Shown here in pieces: positions 19,088 to 27,802 of a stretch of DNA of 64,000 nt. The DNA is taken from the NCBI RefSeq assembly GCF_000367945.1, contig NZ_KB849179.1:1679134-1743133 (forward strand), read 5' to 3'. The notes under the pieces were generated by a model. It saw nothing but the letters and a program-made list of their open reading frames with translations. It did no database searches and was not told the DNA's origin. The first letter of the stretch is position 1; each line of letters opens with the position of its first letter. The stretch comes from Acinetobacter proteolyticus (GTDB taxonomy: Bacteria; Pseudomonadota; Gammaproteobacteria; Pseudomonadales; Moraxellaceae). Made by a program: the position numbers and the translations under genes.

Positions 19088-19122
19088 TAAAAAAGCTCAG
19101 GATTTACCCAAGCTTTCAAATC
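19088..19122 (-). terminator. Putative terminator of the tau operon
   Basis: On the minus strand AAAGCT pairs with AGCTTT across a 13-base loop and is followed by T's. It lies just past the tauD stop codon. Confidence 0.6.
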
Positions 19123-19133
19123 TAAATAAAGCC

Positions 19134-19979
19134 TTAACTTGCCGCTTGATAAAACGGTACATCACCATTAATCGTGGCACGATGCATAATTCGATGCGCA
19201 TCACCATAATCAAATAAAGCCTTATGCTGCGTACAACGATTGTCCCAAATCGCTACATCACCGGCCTGCCACTGCCAACGCAAATGGAACTGCTCATTGG
19301 TGGCATGCGCAAATAAATACTGTAGCAATTCAGCGCTTTCAGTTTCATCCAGCTCATTAATACGCGTAGTAAAACCTTCACTCACAAACAAAATCGGTTG
19401 ACCCGTTACCGGATGCGTTCTCACCACAGGATGAACAACAGGTGGATTGCGCTTAAAGGTTTCTTCCAGTTTTTTACGCTCAACATCATTATGCGCGAAA
19501 CGCTCAATCGGGAAAGACTGACGAATGTCATGTGTTGCGGTTAAACCTTTTAACTTTTGCTGCAAGCCTTGATCCAAGGCAGCAAATGCCGCTGCCCCAC
19601 TCGACCAAAGGGTATCACCACCGACAGGTGGAATCTTAATCGCTTGCAATACACAACCCAATGGCGGTTTCTGACTGAAAGTCACATCAGTGTGCCAAAG
19701 CTCATTGTCACGCAAATCCTGTTTCCAGCTATCGAGCACAATGATTTCAGGTACATTGTCTACCGATGGATAGATCGGATGAATATGCAAAGAACCAAAA
19801 CCACGCGCAAGCTCGGCTTGTGCCTGAGGTGCAAGCTGCTGATTGCGGAAGAAGATCACATGATGATCCAGCAAAGCCTGTTGAATTTGTTGAGTGGTAT
19901 TTTCATCAGCCGTGTTTAAGTCAACATCGTGAATAATTGCACCGATTGTTGGTTTAATAACTTCAATATTTAAGGTCAT
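19134..19979 (-). CDS. tauD: Taurine dioxygenase (Fe/2-oxoglutarate-dependent)
   Basis: The enzyme oxidises taurine with oxygen and 2-oxoglutarate, releasing sulfite and aminoacetaldehyde, to supply sulfur. The iron-binding facial triad is visible: His96 and Asp98 in ELWHTDVTF, and the distal His252 in RCTQHKALF. The 2-oxoglutarate arginine is in DAHRIMHRATI (Arg263 or Arg267). The length of 281 residues matches TauD. Related alkylsulfatases (AtsK) share these motifs, so the exact sulfonate or sulfate ester is inferred from the adjacent transporter genes. It is the last gene of the tauABCD operon, 16 bases after tauC. Confidence 0.9.
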   Translation of the reverse strand: MTLNIEVIKPTIGAIIHDVDLNTADENTTQQIQQALLDHHVIFFRNQQLAPQAQAELARGFGSLHIHPIYPSVDNVPEIIVLDSWKQDLRDNELWHTDVTFSQKPPLGCVLQAIKIPPVGGDTLWSSGAAAFAALDQGLQQKLKGLTATHDIRQSFPIERFAHNDVERKKLEETFKRNPPVVHPVVRTHPVTGQPILFVSEGFTTRINELDETESAELLQYLFAHATNEQFHLRWQWQAGDVAIWDNRCTQHKALFDYGDAHRIMHRATINGDVPFYQAAS

Positions 19980-19995
19980 CTTCTACTACTCACAC

Positions 19996-20877
19996 TTATA
20001 ACTGTTGGCCATACCAAGGAGATAATTGCTTCTGTAACCAACGCAAAAACAATTCAAAACTAATGGCGACAATCGCAATGACAATAATGCCGAGAACCAC
20101 GGTATCGGTAATCAGGAATTGTGCCGCCGACTGCACCATAAAACCAATGCCACGATCTGCTGCAACTAATTCCGACGCCACCAAAGTTGACCAGCCCACA
20201 CCTAAACCAATACGAATACCCGTTAAAATATGCGGTAAGGCTGTCGGCAGAATCACATGCCAAAACACTTGTGATTGGCTTGCTCCTAAAGATAAAGCCG
20301 CACGTTCACGATTGAGCTGATGGCTGAGTACACCATGGGTACTACTGATAATCACAGGTGCAAGGATCGAAAAGAAAATCAAAAGGACTTTGGTGGTTTC
20401 ACCAATCCCGAACCAGATCACCAATAGTGGCAAATAAGCCAAAGGTGGAATCGGACGCAATAACTCAACCAATGGATCAAGCACTGCACGCACCCATTTA
20501 TTCAGCCCCATCCACAAACCTAAAGGCACACCAATCGCAATCGCGGCAACTAAGGCGAATAAGACACGGGAAATACTTGCTGCCAAATGCTGCCATAAGG
20601 TGGCTTTCATAAAACCTTGCTGACTGACTTCAAGGAACTTCTGCCATACTGCTTGAGGGCTCGGCAAAAATAGACTTGGGACAATTTTTAATGCCGTGAT
20701 CAAATACCAGATCACCAATACAGTCAAGACACTGGAAAGGCTGAGCGCTAAACTACGATGGCGAGCAATCAATGCACCTAATGTATTCAAAATCGAACCA
20801 GATTGTGCTTGATTCGTCGATTGCAGTTCCTCGGCCTTACTCACTTCATAAGCTGTATTTTTTGCTTGCCCTGTCAT
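19996..20877 (-). CDS. tauC: Taurine/sulfonate ABC transporter permease
   Basis: This is an inner-membrane permease of the BPD_transp_1 family. The 293-residue protein has a long N-terminal cytoplasmic tail and about six membrane segments. The EAA-type loop that contacts the ATPase is visible as ERAALSLGASQSQVFWHVILP. Its start overlaps the end of tauB by four bases (ATGA), which indicates translational coupling. Confidence 0.9.
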   Translation of the reverse strand: MTGQAKNTAYEVSKAEELQSTNQAQSGSILNTLGALIARHRSLALSLSSVLTVLVIWYLITALKIVPSLFLPSPQAVWQKFLEVSQQGFMKATLWQHLAASISRVLFALVAAIAIGVPLGLWMGLNKWVRAVLDPLVELLRPIPPLAYLPLLVIWFGIGETTKVLLIFFSILAPVIISSTHGVLSHQLNRERAALSLGASQSQVFWHVILPTALPHILTGIRIGLGVGWSTLVASELVAADRGIGFMVQSAAQFLITDTVVLGIIVIAIVAISFELFLRWLQKQLSPWYGQQL

Positions 20878-21665
20878 ACAGCCACCTCATGCCCTGCTTG
20901 TTTCTGCACACGCAGACGTTCAAACAATTGCTCGCGTAATTGGATAAATTTCGGATCAGACTTAATCACACGAATCGATTCACCTTGCTTATAACGCGCT
21001 GCAAAATCCAGCTTTAAAGTTTCGACGATTTTTCCTGGGCGAGCTGTCATCAACACCAATTGATTACTCAGCAATAGTGCTTCTTCAATGTCATGGGTAA
21101 TCAGGAAGAACGATTTATTTTGTTCAATCCATAAGTCCAGCACCAACTGCTGCATGGTTTCACGAGTAAAAGCATCAAGTGCAGCAAAAGGCTCATCCAA
21201 TAAAATGAATGCAGCATGGCTGATCAAAGCACGTGCGATCCCAACCCGTTGTTTCATACCACCTGACAATTCCCAAATATTGGCTTTAGCCACATGACTC
21301 AAGCCGACAATTTTAAGAATTGCATCGACTTGCTGTTGAATTTCTTGCGCTTTTAAACCTTTGAGCTGCAAAGCAAAACCGATATTTTCAGAGACATTTA
21401 ACCAAGGTAATAGCGCATGATCCTGAAATACCACCGCACGGCGTGCATCTGGCGCAGTCACCACTTCATGATCCAGTGTAATCTGCCCCGAACTTGGCTT
21501 TTGAAAACCCGCCAAAATATTCAGTAATGTTGTTTTACCACAACCAGACTCACCCAAAATCACAGTCAAAGTGCCTTCTTCAATCTTCAGATTGATATCT
21601 TGTAATACAGGCACTGTCTGTTTTGGAAAAGTTAAATGAAGATGCTCGGCAGCTAATACGCTCAT
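20874..21665 (-). CDS. tauB: Taurine/sulfonate ABC transporter ATP-binding protein
   Basis: The 263-residue ATPase has Walker A GESGCGKTTLLN, Q-loop VVFQDHALLPWL, signature LSGGMKQRVGIARAL, Walker B FILLDEPFAALD and the switch histidine (LITHDIEEA). It energises uptake through TauC. The gene lies nine bases after tauA and overlaps tauC. Confidence 0.92.
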   Translation of the reverse strand: MSVLAAEHLHLTFPKQTVPVLQDINLKIEEGTLTVILGESGCGKTTLLNILAGFQKPSSGQITLDHEVVTAPDARRAVVFQDHALLPWLNVSENIGFALQLKGLKAQEIQQQVDAILKIVGLSHVAKANIWELSGGMKQRVGIARALISHAAFILLDEPFAALDAFTRETMQQLVLDLWIEQNKSFFLITHDIEEALLLSNQLVLMTARPGKIVETLKLDFAARYKQGESIRVIKSDPKFIQLREQLFERLRVQKQAGHEVAV

Positions 21666-21674
21666 TTAGATCTC

Positions 21675-22697
21675 CTATGGCTGTAAGAATTGGGTGGTGA
21701 CATTCGCTTGATAATCAGGTTTGACTTGATCCACCTTGCCTTGGCTTTTGAGGAAGGTTGCGGTATCGAAAATATTTTTGGCGAACTCACCCGCTAAAGT
21801 CGCGTGTTGTTGCTGACCATTCAGATAAATATTGCCTGACAACAGTAAAGGAATATCTTTCACATCAGAGCCTGTCAGCTGAGCAATTTTCTGGATATTG
21901 TCCGCATTTTGTTCAAATGCTTTCGGATCTTGCTGATACGCTTCAACTTGTTTCAAGCTGGTTTTTACGAATGCTTTTAAGAACTCTGGATTTTTTTCAG
22001 CGAAATCTTTACGAACTACCCATAAATCATAGGTTGGTGCGCCCCACTCGCCGACTTGTTTCGAATCGGTTAAGACATGACCACTGGCTTTGACTTTACT
22101 TAATGCAGGTTCCCAAACATAAGTTGCATCGATATCACCACGTTCCCAAGCTGCTGTGATTTCTGGTGGACGTAAGTTAATAATCTTGACTTGATTATCC
22201 GCAATATTCCAATGCTTGAGCGCTGACAATAAGCTGTAATGCGTGGTTGAAACGAATGGTACGGCAATGGTTTTGCCAATCAAATCTTGCGGATTTTGAA
22301 TACCTGATTTGTTACTCACCACCAATGCCTCTGAACCGCCTAATTTAGCTGTCACTAGAAAGACTTCAATCGGTAAATCACGACTTGCAGCAGCAGCTAG
22401 AGGGCTAGAACCGATATTGCCGATCACCACATCACCCGAAGCCAATGCATTGACCACATCTGAACCTGCATCAAATTTACGCCATTGAATTGCTTGATTA
22501 CTATCACGTTCATAATCACCATTGGCTTGTGCAACCTTGGTTGGATCCACACCAGTCTGATAGGCAATCACCACTGCCTTGTTGTTTTTAGACTGAGCTG
22601 GTGCAGCATCTTTTTGATTTTGATAGATAATAAAAGCAACAATCGCCACAAGGACGATCGCTGTAACAATTAGCGGCTTAGCGTTCTTGATGCCCAT
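21675..22697 (-). CDS. tauA: Taurine/sulfonate ABC transporter substrate-binding protein
   Basis: This is the periplasmic receptor of the taurine-type importer. The ATG at 22697 gives a 340-residue product with a hydrophobic N-terminal segment (PLIVTAIVLVAIVAFIIY). No lipobox or clear cleavage site follows, so it may stay anchored in the membrane. The frame is open to a TTG at 22718, which is less likely. GNIGSSPLAAAASRDLPIE and TIAVPFVSTTHYSLL are typical of the SsuA/TauA binding-protein fold. It is the first gene of tauABCD and is preceded by a dyad at 22775-22801. Confidence 0.88.
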   Translation of the reverse strand: MGIKNAKPLIVTAIVLVAIVAFIIYQNQKDAAPAQSKNNKAVVIAYQTGVDPTKVAQANGDYERDSNQAIQWRKFDAGSDVVNALASGDVVIGNIGSSPLAAAASRDLPIEVFLVTAKLGGSEALVVSNKSGIQNPQDLIGKTIAVPFVSTTHYSLLSALKHWNIADNQVKIINLRPPEITAAWERGDIDATYVWEPALSKVKASGHVLTDSKQVGEWGAPTYDLWVVRKDFAEKNPEFLKAFVKTSLKQVEAYQQDPKAFEQNADNIQKIAQLTGSDVKDIPLLLSGNIYLNGQQQHATLAGEFAKNIFDTATFLKSQGKVDQVKPDYQANVTTQFLQP

Positions 22698-22774
22698 AAT
22701 TAGATGATCTTTCAACAATATAGGCTTATGGTATGCGGCATGCTTTATGATTAAAAATAAGAAAAAGTGAGTTG

Positions 22775-22801
22775 CTTATTCTTTTATGAGATAAGAATAA
22801 G
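22775..22801. promoter_or_regulatory. Dyad in the tauA/rhodanese divergent region
   Basis: CTTATTCTT and its exact reverse complement AAGAATAAG are separated by nine bases. The 423-base region between the divergent starts (22698-23120) is very AT-rich and holds no gene. The stretch TTATGAG-ATAAG-AATAA inside this site recurs with small gaps at 24722-24742, upstream of the encapsulin gene. A shared sulfur regulator such as CysB or Cbl is plausible but unproven. Confidence 0.5.
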
Positions 22802-23120
22802 ACTTAGGCAATTTTTGCTGTTTTTATATTCAATTGATTTACTTTTAGTGTTGTTGCATTTAATTTCCCAACCAAGCCTTTTAAATATTTATCCCTTTGA
22901 TTAATTGAAAAGTAAAATATTTAATCCTGATAATTTCATCTTTAAATCAAATAAGCACATTCATTTTAAAATACAGTTTCAAACTATATTCCTAATAAGT
23001 TAATAAAAACCTATTATTTATCAAAAATAGATATATAAATAAATTTTGCTTATTTTCCTGAATATAAAAACAGCCCTAAGATAAAAACATCATCCCGCTG
23101 ATGTATGAAAGGTTATAAAA

Positions 23121-23630
23121 ATGAATGCTCAATTTGATTCTACTGATATAGCAGAATCGACATCTACGATTCACGGTTTATCTAAAAATCCACAAGATAT
23201 CTTAGTACGTGCGCAACATTACGCTGAAGAAAATGAACTCGATTTCACTGGCAGCGTCCCTCCTACTGAAGCTTGGTATTTAGTTGAACAAGGCCATGCG
23301 GTATTGGTCGATGTCCGTACCAATGAAGAACGTAAATTTGTTGGCTATGTCCCTGAAAGTATCCACGTCGCTTGGGCAACTGGCACATCATTTAACCGAA
23401 ACCCACGCTTTCTGAAAGAACTGGATAGCAAAGTTGGCAAAGATAAAACCATTCTGCTGCTCTGCCGTAGTGGTAAACGCTCTGCTTTAGCGGCAACGGC
23501 AGCATTTAGTGCGGGTTTTGCTCAGGTTTATAACGTGCTGGAAGGTTTTGAAGGTGACTTAAACGAGCAACAACAACGTAATCAAAGCAATGGCTGGCGT
23601 ACACATCAGTTACCTTGGTTACAAGACTAA
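23121..23630 (+). CDS. Rhodanese-like domain sulfurtransferase
   Basis: The product is a single rhodanese domain of 169 residues with a 40-residue N-terminal extension. The persulfide-forming cysteine lies in the active-site loop LLLCRSGKRSAL, and VLVDVRTNEERKFVG is the usual strand before the helix. Rhodaneses pass sulfane sulfur between carriers. Placement immediately before a serine acetyltransferase and the encapsulin/cysteine desulfurase pair suggests it takes sulfur from, or gives sulfur to, that system. AAAGG precedes the ATG. Confidence 0.88.
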   Translation: MNAQFDSTDIAESTSTIHGLSKNPQDILVRAQHYAEENELDFTGSVPPTEAWYLVEQGHAVLVDVRTNEERKFVGYVPESIHVAWATGTSFNRNPRFLKELDSKVGKDKTILLLCRSGKRSALAATAAFSAGFAQVYNVLEGFEGDLNEQQQRNQSNGWRTHQLPWLQD

Positions 23631-23692
23631 TGCTGCTTTTTTAAGCAATTATTTTACGATTTATTTAAGATCTCGTTTTGCAAGGAACTCGT

Positions 23693-24631
23693 GTGAGCCA
23701 ATGGAAAATACAGCCTGTCGTCGAAGGCCTACAACAAGCACGACATGAATGGCGGGAGCGTCAACATCGCATCAAAGAGTTTGGTGGACGTGAACTCCCA
23801 TCTAAGGATGCGCTGAAGTCAATTTTAGATGATCTGTGTGGAATCTTATTTCCAATGCGACTCGGGCCGAGCGATCTACGCCAAGAAACTGAGGATTACT
23901 ATATTGCCTACACGCTTGACCGTGTCTTGAATGAACTATTTTCACAGGTCAAGTTGGCTTTAAATTACGAAGCCAAAAGTCGAGTCAAACCGATTCCTGT
24001 TTCAAGCAATGAACGTCTACTGTATGAACAGCAAGTCGCTTTGGCACAGACCATCGTACAGGACTTTGCCAATACCTTGCCTGACATTCGCCGAGTATTG
24101 GATGCAGATGTCTGTGCAGCATATGAAGGTGATCCCGCAGCGCATAGCGTTGATGAAGTCCTGCTCTGCTATCCAGGTATTTTAGCGATTATTCATCATC
24201 GCGTGGCACATCAGCTTTATCACAGTGTACCGTTGCTCTCACGGATTATTTCTGAATTGGCCCATTCTGCAACGGGTATTGATATTCATCCAGGTGCGCA
24301 AATTGGGAAAGGCTTCTTTATCGATCACGGCACAGGTGTAGTGATTGGTGAAACGTCAGTGATTGGTGAATATGTCCGTATCTATCAGGCAGTGACGCTC
24401 GGTGCAAAACGGTTCGAGCTGAATGAAGATGGGGCACTGAAAAAAGATTACGCTCGTCATCCCATTGTGGAAGACCATGTGGTGATTTATGCAGGTGCAA
24501 CCATTTTAGGCTGTATCACCATTGGTAAAGGCTCCATTATTGGCGGCAATGTCTGGCTCACCCATAGTGTTGCAGCAGGCAGTCAAATTTTACAGTCACC
24601 AAGTGAATCATTACACAATAGTAAAGTTTAA
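23693..24631 (+). CDS. Serine O-acetyltransferase, long EpsC/SrpH type
   Basis: The enzyme acetylates serine, giving the precursor of cysteine. The C-terminal part is a left-handed beta helix of hexapeptide repeats (TGIDIHPGAQIGKGFFIDHG and GATILGCITIGKGSIIGGNV) with the catalytic His-Asp region (IDHGTGVVIGE). The N-terminal helical domain is long, giving 312 residues, as in the SrpH/EpsC forms found next to family 2A encapsulins, rather than the 273 of E. coli CysE. A GTG start at 23693 is chosen because AAGGA lies six bases before it; a TTG at 23678 is the other option. It lies 62 bases after the rhodanese gene and is probably cotranscribed with it. Confidence 0.9.
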   Translation: MSQWKIQPVVEGLQQARHEWRERQHRIKEFGGRELPSKDALKSILDDLCGILFPMRLGPSDLRQETEDYYIAYTLDRVLNELFSQVKLALNYEAKSRVKPIPVSSNERLLYEQQVALAQTIVQDFANTLPDIRRVLDADVCAAYEGDPAAHSVDEVLLCYPGILAIIHHRVAHQLYHSVPLLSRIISELAHSATGIDIHPGAQIGKGFFIDHGTGVVIGETSVIGEYVRIYQAVTLGAKRFELNEDGALKKDYARHPIVEDHVVIYAGATILGCITIGKGSIIGGNVWLTHSVAAGSQILQSPSESLHNSKV

Positions 24632-24720
24632 TTTAATGAAGTATTTAACGACGTAAATAAAATGGTGTAAGAATAAACAACGTATATTCAATACTTATAT
24701 TTATTTTTCATAATTATATT

Positions 24721-24742
24721 CTTATGAGTAATAAGCGAATAA
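24721..24742. promoter_or_regulatory. Dyad upstream of the encapsulin gene
   Basis: CTTAT-GAGTA-ATAAG forms a 5-bp dyad inside TTATGAG-TA-ATAAG-CG-AATAA, which resembles the site at 22784-22801 except for short gaps. It lies in the 247-base AT-rich gap between the serine acetyltransferase and encapsulin genes, about 140 bases before the latter, which suggests the shell gene has its own regulated promoter. Confidence 0.4.
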
Positions 24743-24878
24743 TTCACGATTATTTATCTCATAATAATATTTTTAAAAAAACTAAATAGCCTCTAGTCTA
24801 GCGAAATAAATCATTAAATATTATTGCAATAAAACCAATTTTTATTAACAAAGCCAAAGACAACAGGAAAATTGATTC

Positions 24879-25811
24879 ATGGCAAAAACTACAGATAAAG
24901 TCCAACTTGCACTTGGTGATCATGCAGCTAGACAGCTTGCCAATGCCACCAAGACCGTTCCACAACTTTCGACCATTACCCCGCGTTGGCTCACACATTT
25001 ATTGCAATGGATTCCTGTGGAAGCAGGTATTTATCGCGTTAACCGTGTCAGCAATACTGATGACATCCAAGTGGCCTGTACACAACGTGATGAGGCCACA
25101 TTGCCGCAAACCTTTGTTGATTATGATGCGCAACCGCGTGAATATTTCCTCAATGGTGTTTCTACTGTTTTGGATATCCATACCCGTGTTGCTGATCTTT
25201 ACAGCAGCCCACATGATCAAATCAAAGAACAATTACGCTTAACCATTGAAACCATAAAAGAACGCCAAGAAAGCGAGCTGATCAATAACCCTGAATATGG
25301 TTTATTGGCCAGTGTCGCAGATGAACAGCGTATTTCAACTTTAAATGGTCCACCAACCCCAGATGACTTTGATGATTTACTCCGTAAAGTCTGGAAAGAA
25401 CCGGGGTTCTTCTTGGCACATCCAGATGCGATTGCTGCATTCGGTCGTGAATGTACCCGTCGTGGCGTGCCACCACCAACCGTCAGTTTATTCGGTTCGC
25501 AGTTCATCACATGGCGTGGTGTCCCATTGATTCCATCAAATAAGATTCCAGTGGAAGATGGTAAAACCAAAATCTTGCTACTCCGTGTGGGTGAAAAACG
25601 CCAAGGTGTTGTGGGCTTGTTCCAACCGGGCTTGGCTGGCGAGCAGTCCCCAGGGCTTTCCGTACGCTTTATGGGCATCAATCGCAATGCAATTGCGTCT
25701 TATCTGATCTCACTGTACTGCTCATTGGCAGTATTGACTGAGGATGCGTTGGCTGTGCTCGAAGATGTGGAGGTGGACAAATATCATGACTACCCAGTTA
25801 ACTACAAGTAA
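24879..25811 (+). CDS. Family 2A encapsulin shell protein (SrpI-like)
   Basis: The 310-residue protein builds an icosahedral protein nanocompartment from an HK97-type fold. Sequence stretches match what I remember of cyanobacterial SrpI: ATKTVPQLSTITPRWL near residue 22, LRLTIETIKERQESELINNP, GRECTRRGVPPPTVSLFGSQ and LSVRFMGINRNAIASYL. The N-terminal arm (residues 1-25) is typical of family 2. The neighbouring gene encodes a cysteine desulfurase with a long disordered N-terminus, the established cargo. In A. baumannii such shells are reported to store elemental sulfur made by the cargo. The 3' end overlaps the cargo gene by 26 bases, which would tie shell and cargo synthesis together. Confidence 0.93.
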   Translation: MAKTTDKVQLALGDHAARQLANATKTVPQLSTITPRWLTHLLQWIPVEAGIYRVNRVSNTDDIQVACTQRDEATLPQTFVDYDAQPREYFLNGVSTVLDIHTRVADLYSSPHDQIKEQLRLTIETIKERQESELINNPEYGLLASVADEQRISTLNGPPTPDDFDDLLRKVWKEPGFFLAHPDAIAAFGRECTRRGVPPPTVSLFGSQFITWRGVPLIPSNKIPVEDGKTKILLLRVGEKRQGVVGLFQPGLAGEQSPGLSVRFMGINRNAIASYLISLYCSLAVLTEDALAVLEDVEVDKYHDYPVNYK

Positions 25812-27756
25812 GCTATCTTCTACAGCTACTGGGCAAGGTGGTCCAACGGGTTCTGAAGTGGTCGGTGTTAACCCACCGTCCAACTTCCCGGATGAAGCAA
25901 CACTTTCAAGACTCGCCTCTGAATTTTTTGCAGCGCTGCCAAGCTCAGGCGGTGGTCATTCTTCTGGTTTGAATTTAGACTTGCCGAATGTGGGTACACC
26001 ACCCCATCAACCCCAACCTGCTGAACCTTTAGCAGCGTTAAGTGGTCGTGCGCCCAATATTGCTTATGAAAAAAGTTTGAATCCAGAATATCCTGAGCAT
26101 ATCCCAAACTATCCCGATTATCCTGAACGTCGTGCCATTGCCTCTGCACCCGTGGTCGGTGGAGCGAACTTACCTCGACCACCGATTGAACCGAATTTTC
26201 CACAGGCGATTCATAGTGCACCGAATGTGCCTTTGGTTGAACCTTCTAGCCCATCAGCAAGTGAGGCATCACCATTTTATTTTTTAAATGATTTTGCAGC
26301 CCCCAACACTTCAAGTTCTGAATTTGATGCTGCCAGTTTTGCAACAGCACAATCATTTCAATTACCACACGGCGATGCGCTAAAAAGCTTGTTGCAGCAA
26401 GACCAACCAAGTTTAGCTCAACCTAAAAGTACCGCTTCCACAGGTTTCTATTTTTTGGATTTGCCACAAAGTAATGAGAGTTATGGCAATTATCAACCTT
26501 CACAGCCACAGTTTGTTGCCAATGCCGCTCAGCCCTTGGATATTCAAGCGATCCGTCGTGACTTCCCCATTCTGCAAGAACGCGTCAATGGTCGACCTCT
26601 GGTTTGGTTTGATAATGCAGCAACGACACAGAAACCACAAAGCGTGATTGATCGTATTGCCTATTTTTATCAGCATGAAAATTCCAATATTCATCGTGCT
26701 GCACATGAATTAGCAGCACGTGCAACCGATGCCTATGAACATGCACGTAATGTGGTGGCTCGTTTTATTGGGGCAAAATCATCCAAGGAAATCATTTTTG
26801 TTCGTGGCACCACTGAAGGCATTAATCTGATTGCCAAGACGTGGGGCGAACAAAATATTGCTGAAGGTGATGAAATCATCGTGTCTCATCTGGAGCATCA
26901 CGCCAACATCGTACCTTGGTTTCAACTCACCAAAAAAATCGGTGCCAAACTCCGTGTCATTCCAGTGGATGATACTGGCCAAATCATTTTGGAAGAACTG
27001 CCAAAACTGATCAATGAACGCACCAAACTGATCTCTATTACCCAAGTGTCCAACGCCTTAGGTACGGTAACACCTGTCGCTGAGGTCATCAAAATCGCGC
27101 ATGCTAAAGGTGTGCGGGTCTTGGTCGATGGTGCTCAATCGGTTTCGCATATGCCAACCGATGTTCAAGCGATTGATGCCGACTTCTTTGTATTCTCAGG
27201 GCATAAAGTGTTTGGACCGACAGGCATTGGTGCAGTCTATGCCAAGCCTGAAATTCTAGAGACGATGCCAGTCTGGGAAGGCGGTGGCAATATGATTCAA
27301 GACGTGACTTTTGAACAAGTGGTTTATCAACCTGCTCCAAATAAGTTTGAAGCTGGCACGGGTAATATTGCTGATGCAGTCGGTTTAGGTGCTGCGCTGG
27401 AGTATGTGGAACGCCTCGGCATTCATAATATTGCCCGTTATGAACATGACTTACTGGAATATGGTCAACATGCATTGAGTACTGTTTCAGGTTTGAGACC
27501 AATTGGTACAGCCAGAAATAAAGCCAGTGTGATGTCCTTTACTCTTGCAGGTTATTCGACCGAGCAAGTAGGTAAGGCACTGAATCAACATGGCATTGCG
27601 GTGCGTTCAGGACATCATTGTGCTCAGCCGATCTTGCGTCGTTTTGGTGTAGAACAAACTGTGCGTCCTTCTTTAGCGTTTTATAACACCACGGAAGAAA
27701 TTGATTTGCTGGTGTCAGTCTTACATCAACTGACCAGAAACAAACGCAGTGCTTAA
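25786..27756 (+). CDS. Encapsulin-cargo cysteine desulfurase (SufS-type) with disordered N-terminal targeting region
   Basis: The PLP enzyme takes sulfur from cysteine to give alanine and a persulfide or elemental sulfur. Residues from about 252 to the end (656) are a SufS/class II desulfurase with PLP Lys474 (FSGHKVFGP) and catalytic Cys612 (RSGHHCAQP). Residues 1-250 are rich in Pro, Ser and Ala and have low complexity. They contain a short helix (FPDEATLSRLASEFFAALP, 34-52) and two copies of FYFL[N/D] (residues 164-168 and 221-225), likely shell-binding elements. The ATG at 25786 has GGAGG upstream and lies inside the encapsulin gene, another frame being read there. A bidirectional terminator follows. 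Confidence 0.92.
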   Translation: MTTQLTTSKLSSTATGQGGPTGSEVVGVNPPSNFPDEATLSRLASEFFAALPSSGGGHSSGLNLDLPNVGTPPHQPQPAEPLAALSGRAPNIAYEKSLNPEYPEHIPNYPDYPERRAIASAPVVGGANLPRPPIEPNFPQAIHSAPNVPLVEPSSPSASEASPFYFLNDFAAPNTSSSEFDAASFATAQSFQLPHGDALKSLLQQDQPSLAQPKSTASTGFYFLDLPQSNESYGNYQPSQPQFVANAAQPLDIQAIRRDFPILQERVNGRPLVWFDNAATTQKPQSVIDRIAYFYQHENSNIHRAAHELAARATDAYEHARNVVARFIGAKSSKEIIFVRGTTEGINLIAKTWGEQNIAEGDEIIVSHLEHHANIVPWFQLTKKIGAKLRVIPVDDTGQIILEELPKLINERTKLISITQVSNALGTVTPVAEVIKIAHAKGVRVLVDGAQSVSHMPTDVQAIDADFFVFSGHKVFGPTGIGAVYAKPEILETMPVWEGGGNMIQDVTFEQVVYQPAPNKFEAGTGNIADAVGLGAALEYVERLGIHNIARYEHDLLEYGQHALSTVSGLRPIGTARNKASVMSFTLAGYSTEQVGKALNQHGIAVRSGHHCAQPILRRFGVEQTVRPSLAFYNTTEEIDLLVSVLHQLTRNKRSA

Positions 27757-27768
27757 CCCCTCTCCAAT

Positions 27769-27798
27769 AAAAAAGACTGCCTGAGTGCAGTCTTTTTT
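27769..27798. terminator. Bidirectional terminator
   Basis: AAAAGACTGC and GCAGTCTTTT form a 10-bp stem with a 6-base loop. A's lie on one side and T's on the other, so it can end both the cysteine desulfurase transcript and the opposing LysE-family transcript. Confidence 0.9.
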
Positions 27799-27802
27799 AT
27801 GT

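Noticed and set aside
25217..25687. Minus-strand ORF of 156 codons
   Set aside because: It is fully antisense to the encapsulin shell gene and has no start context.
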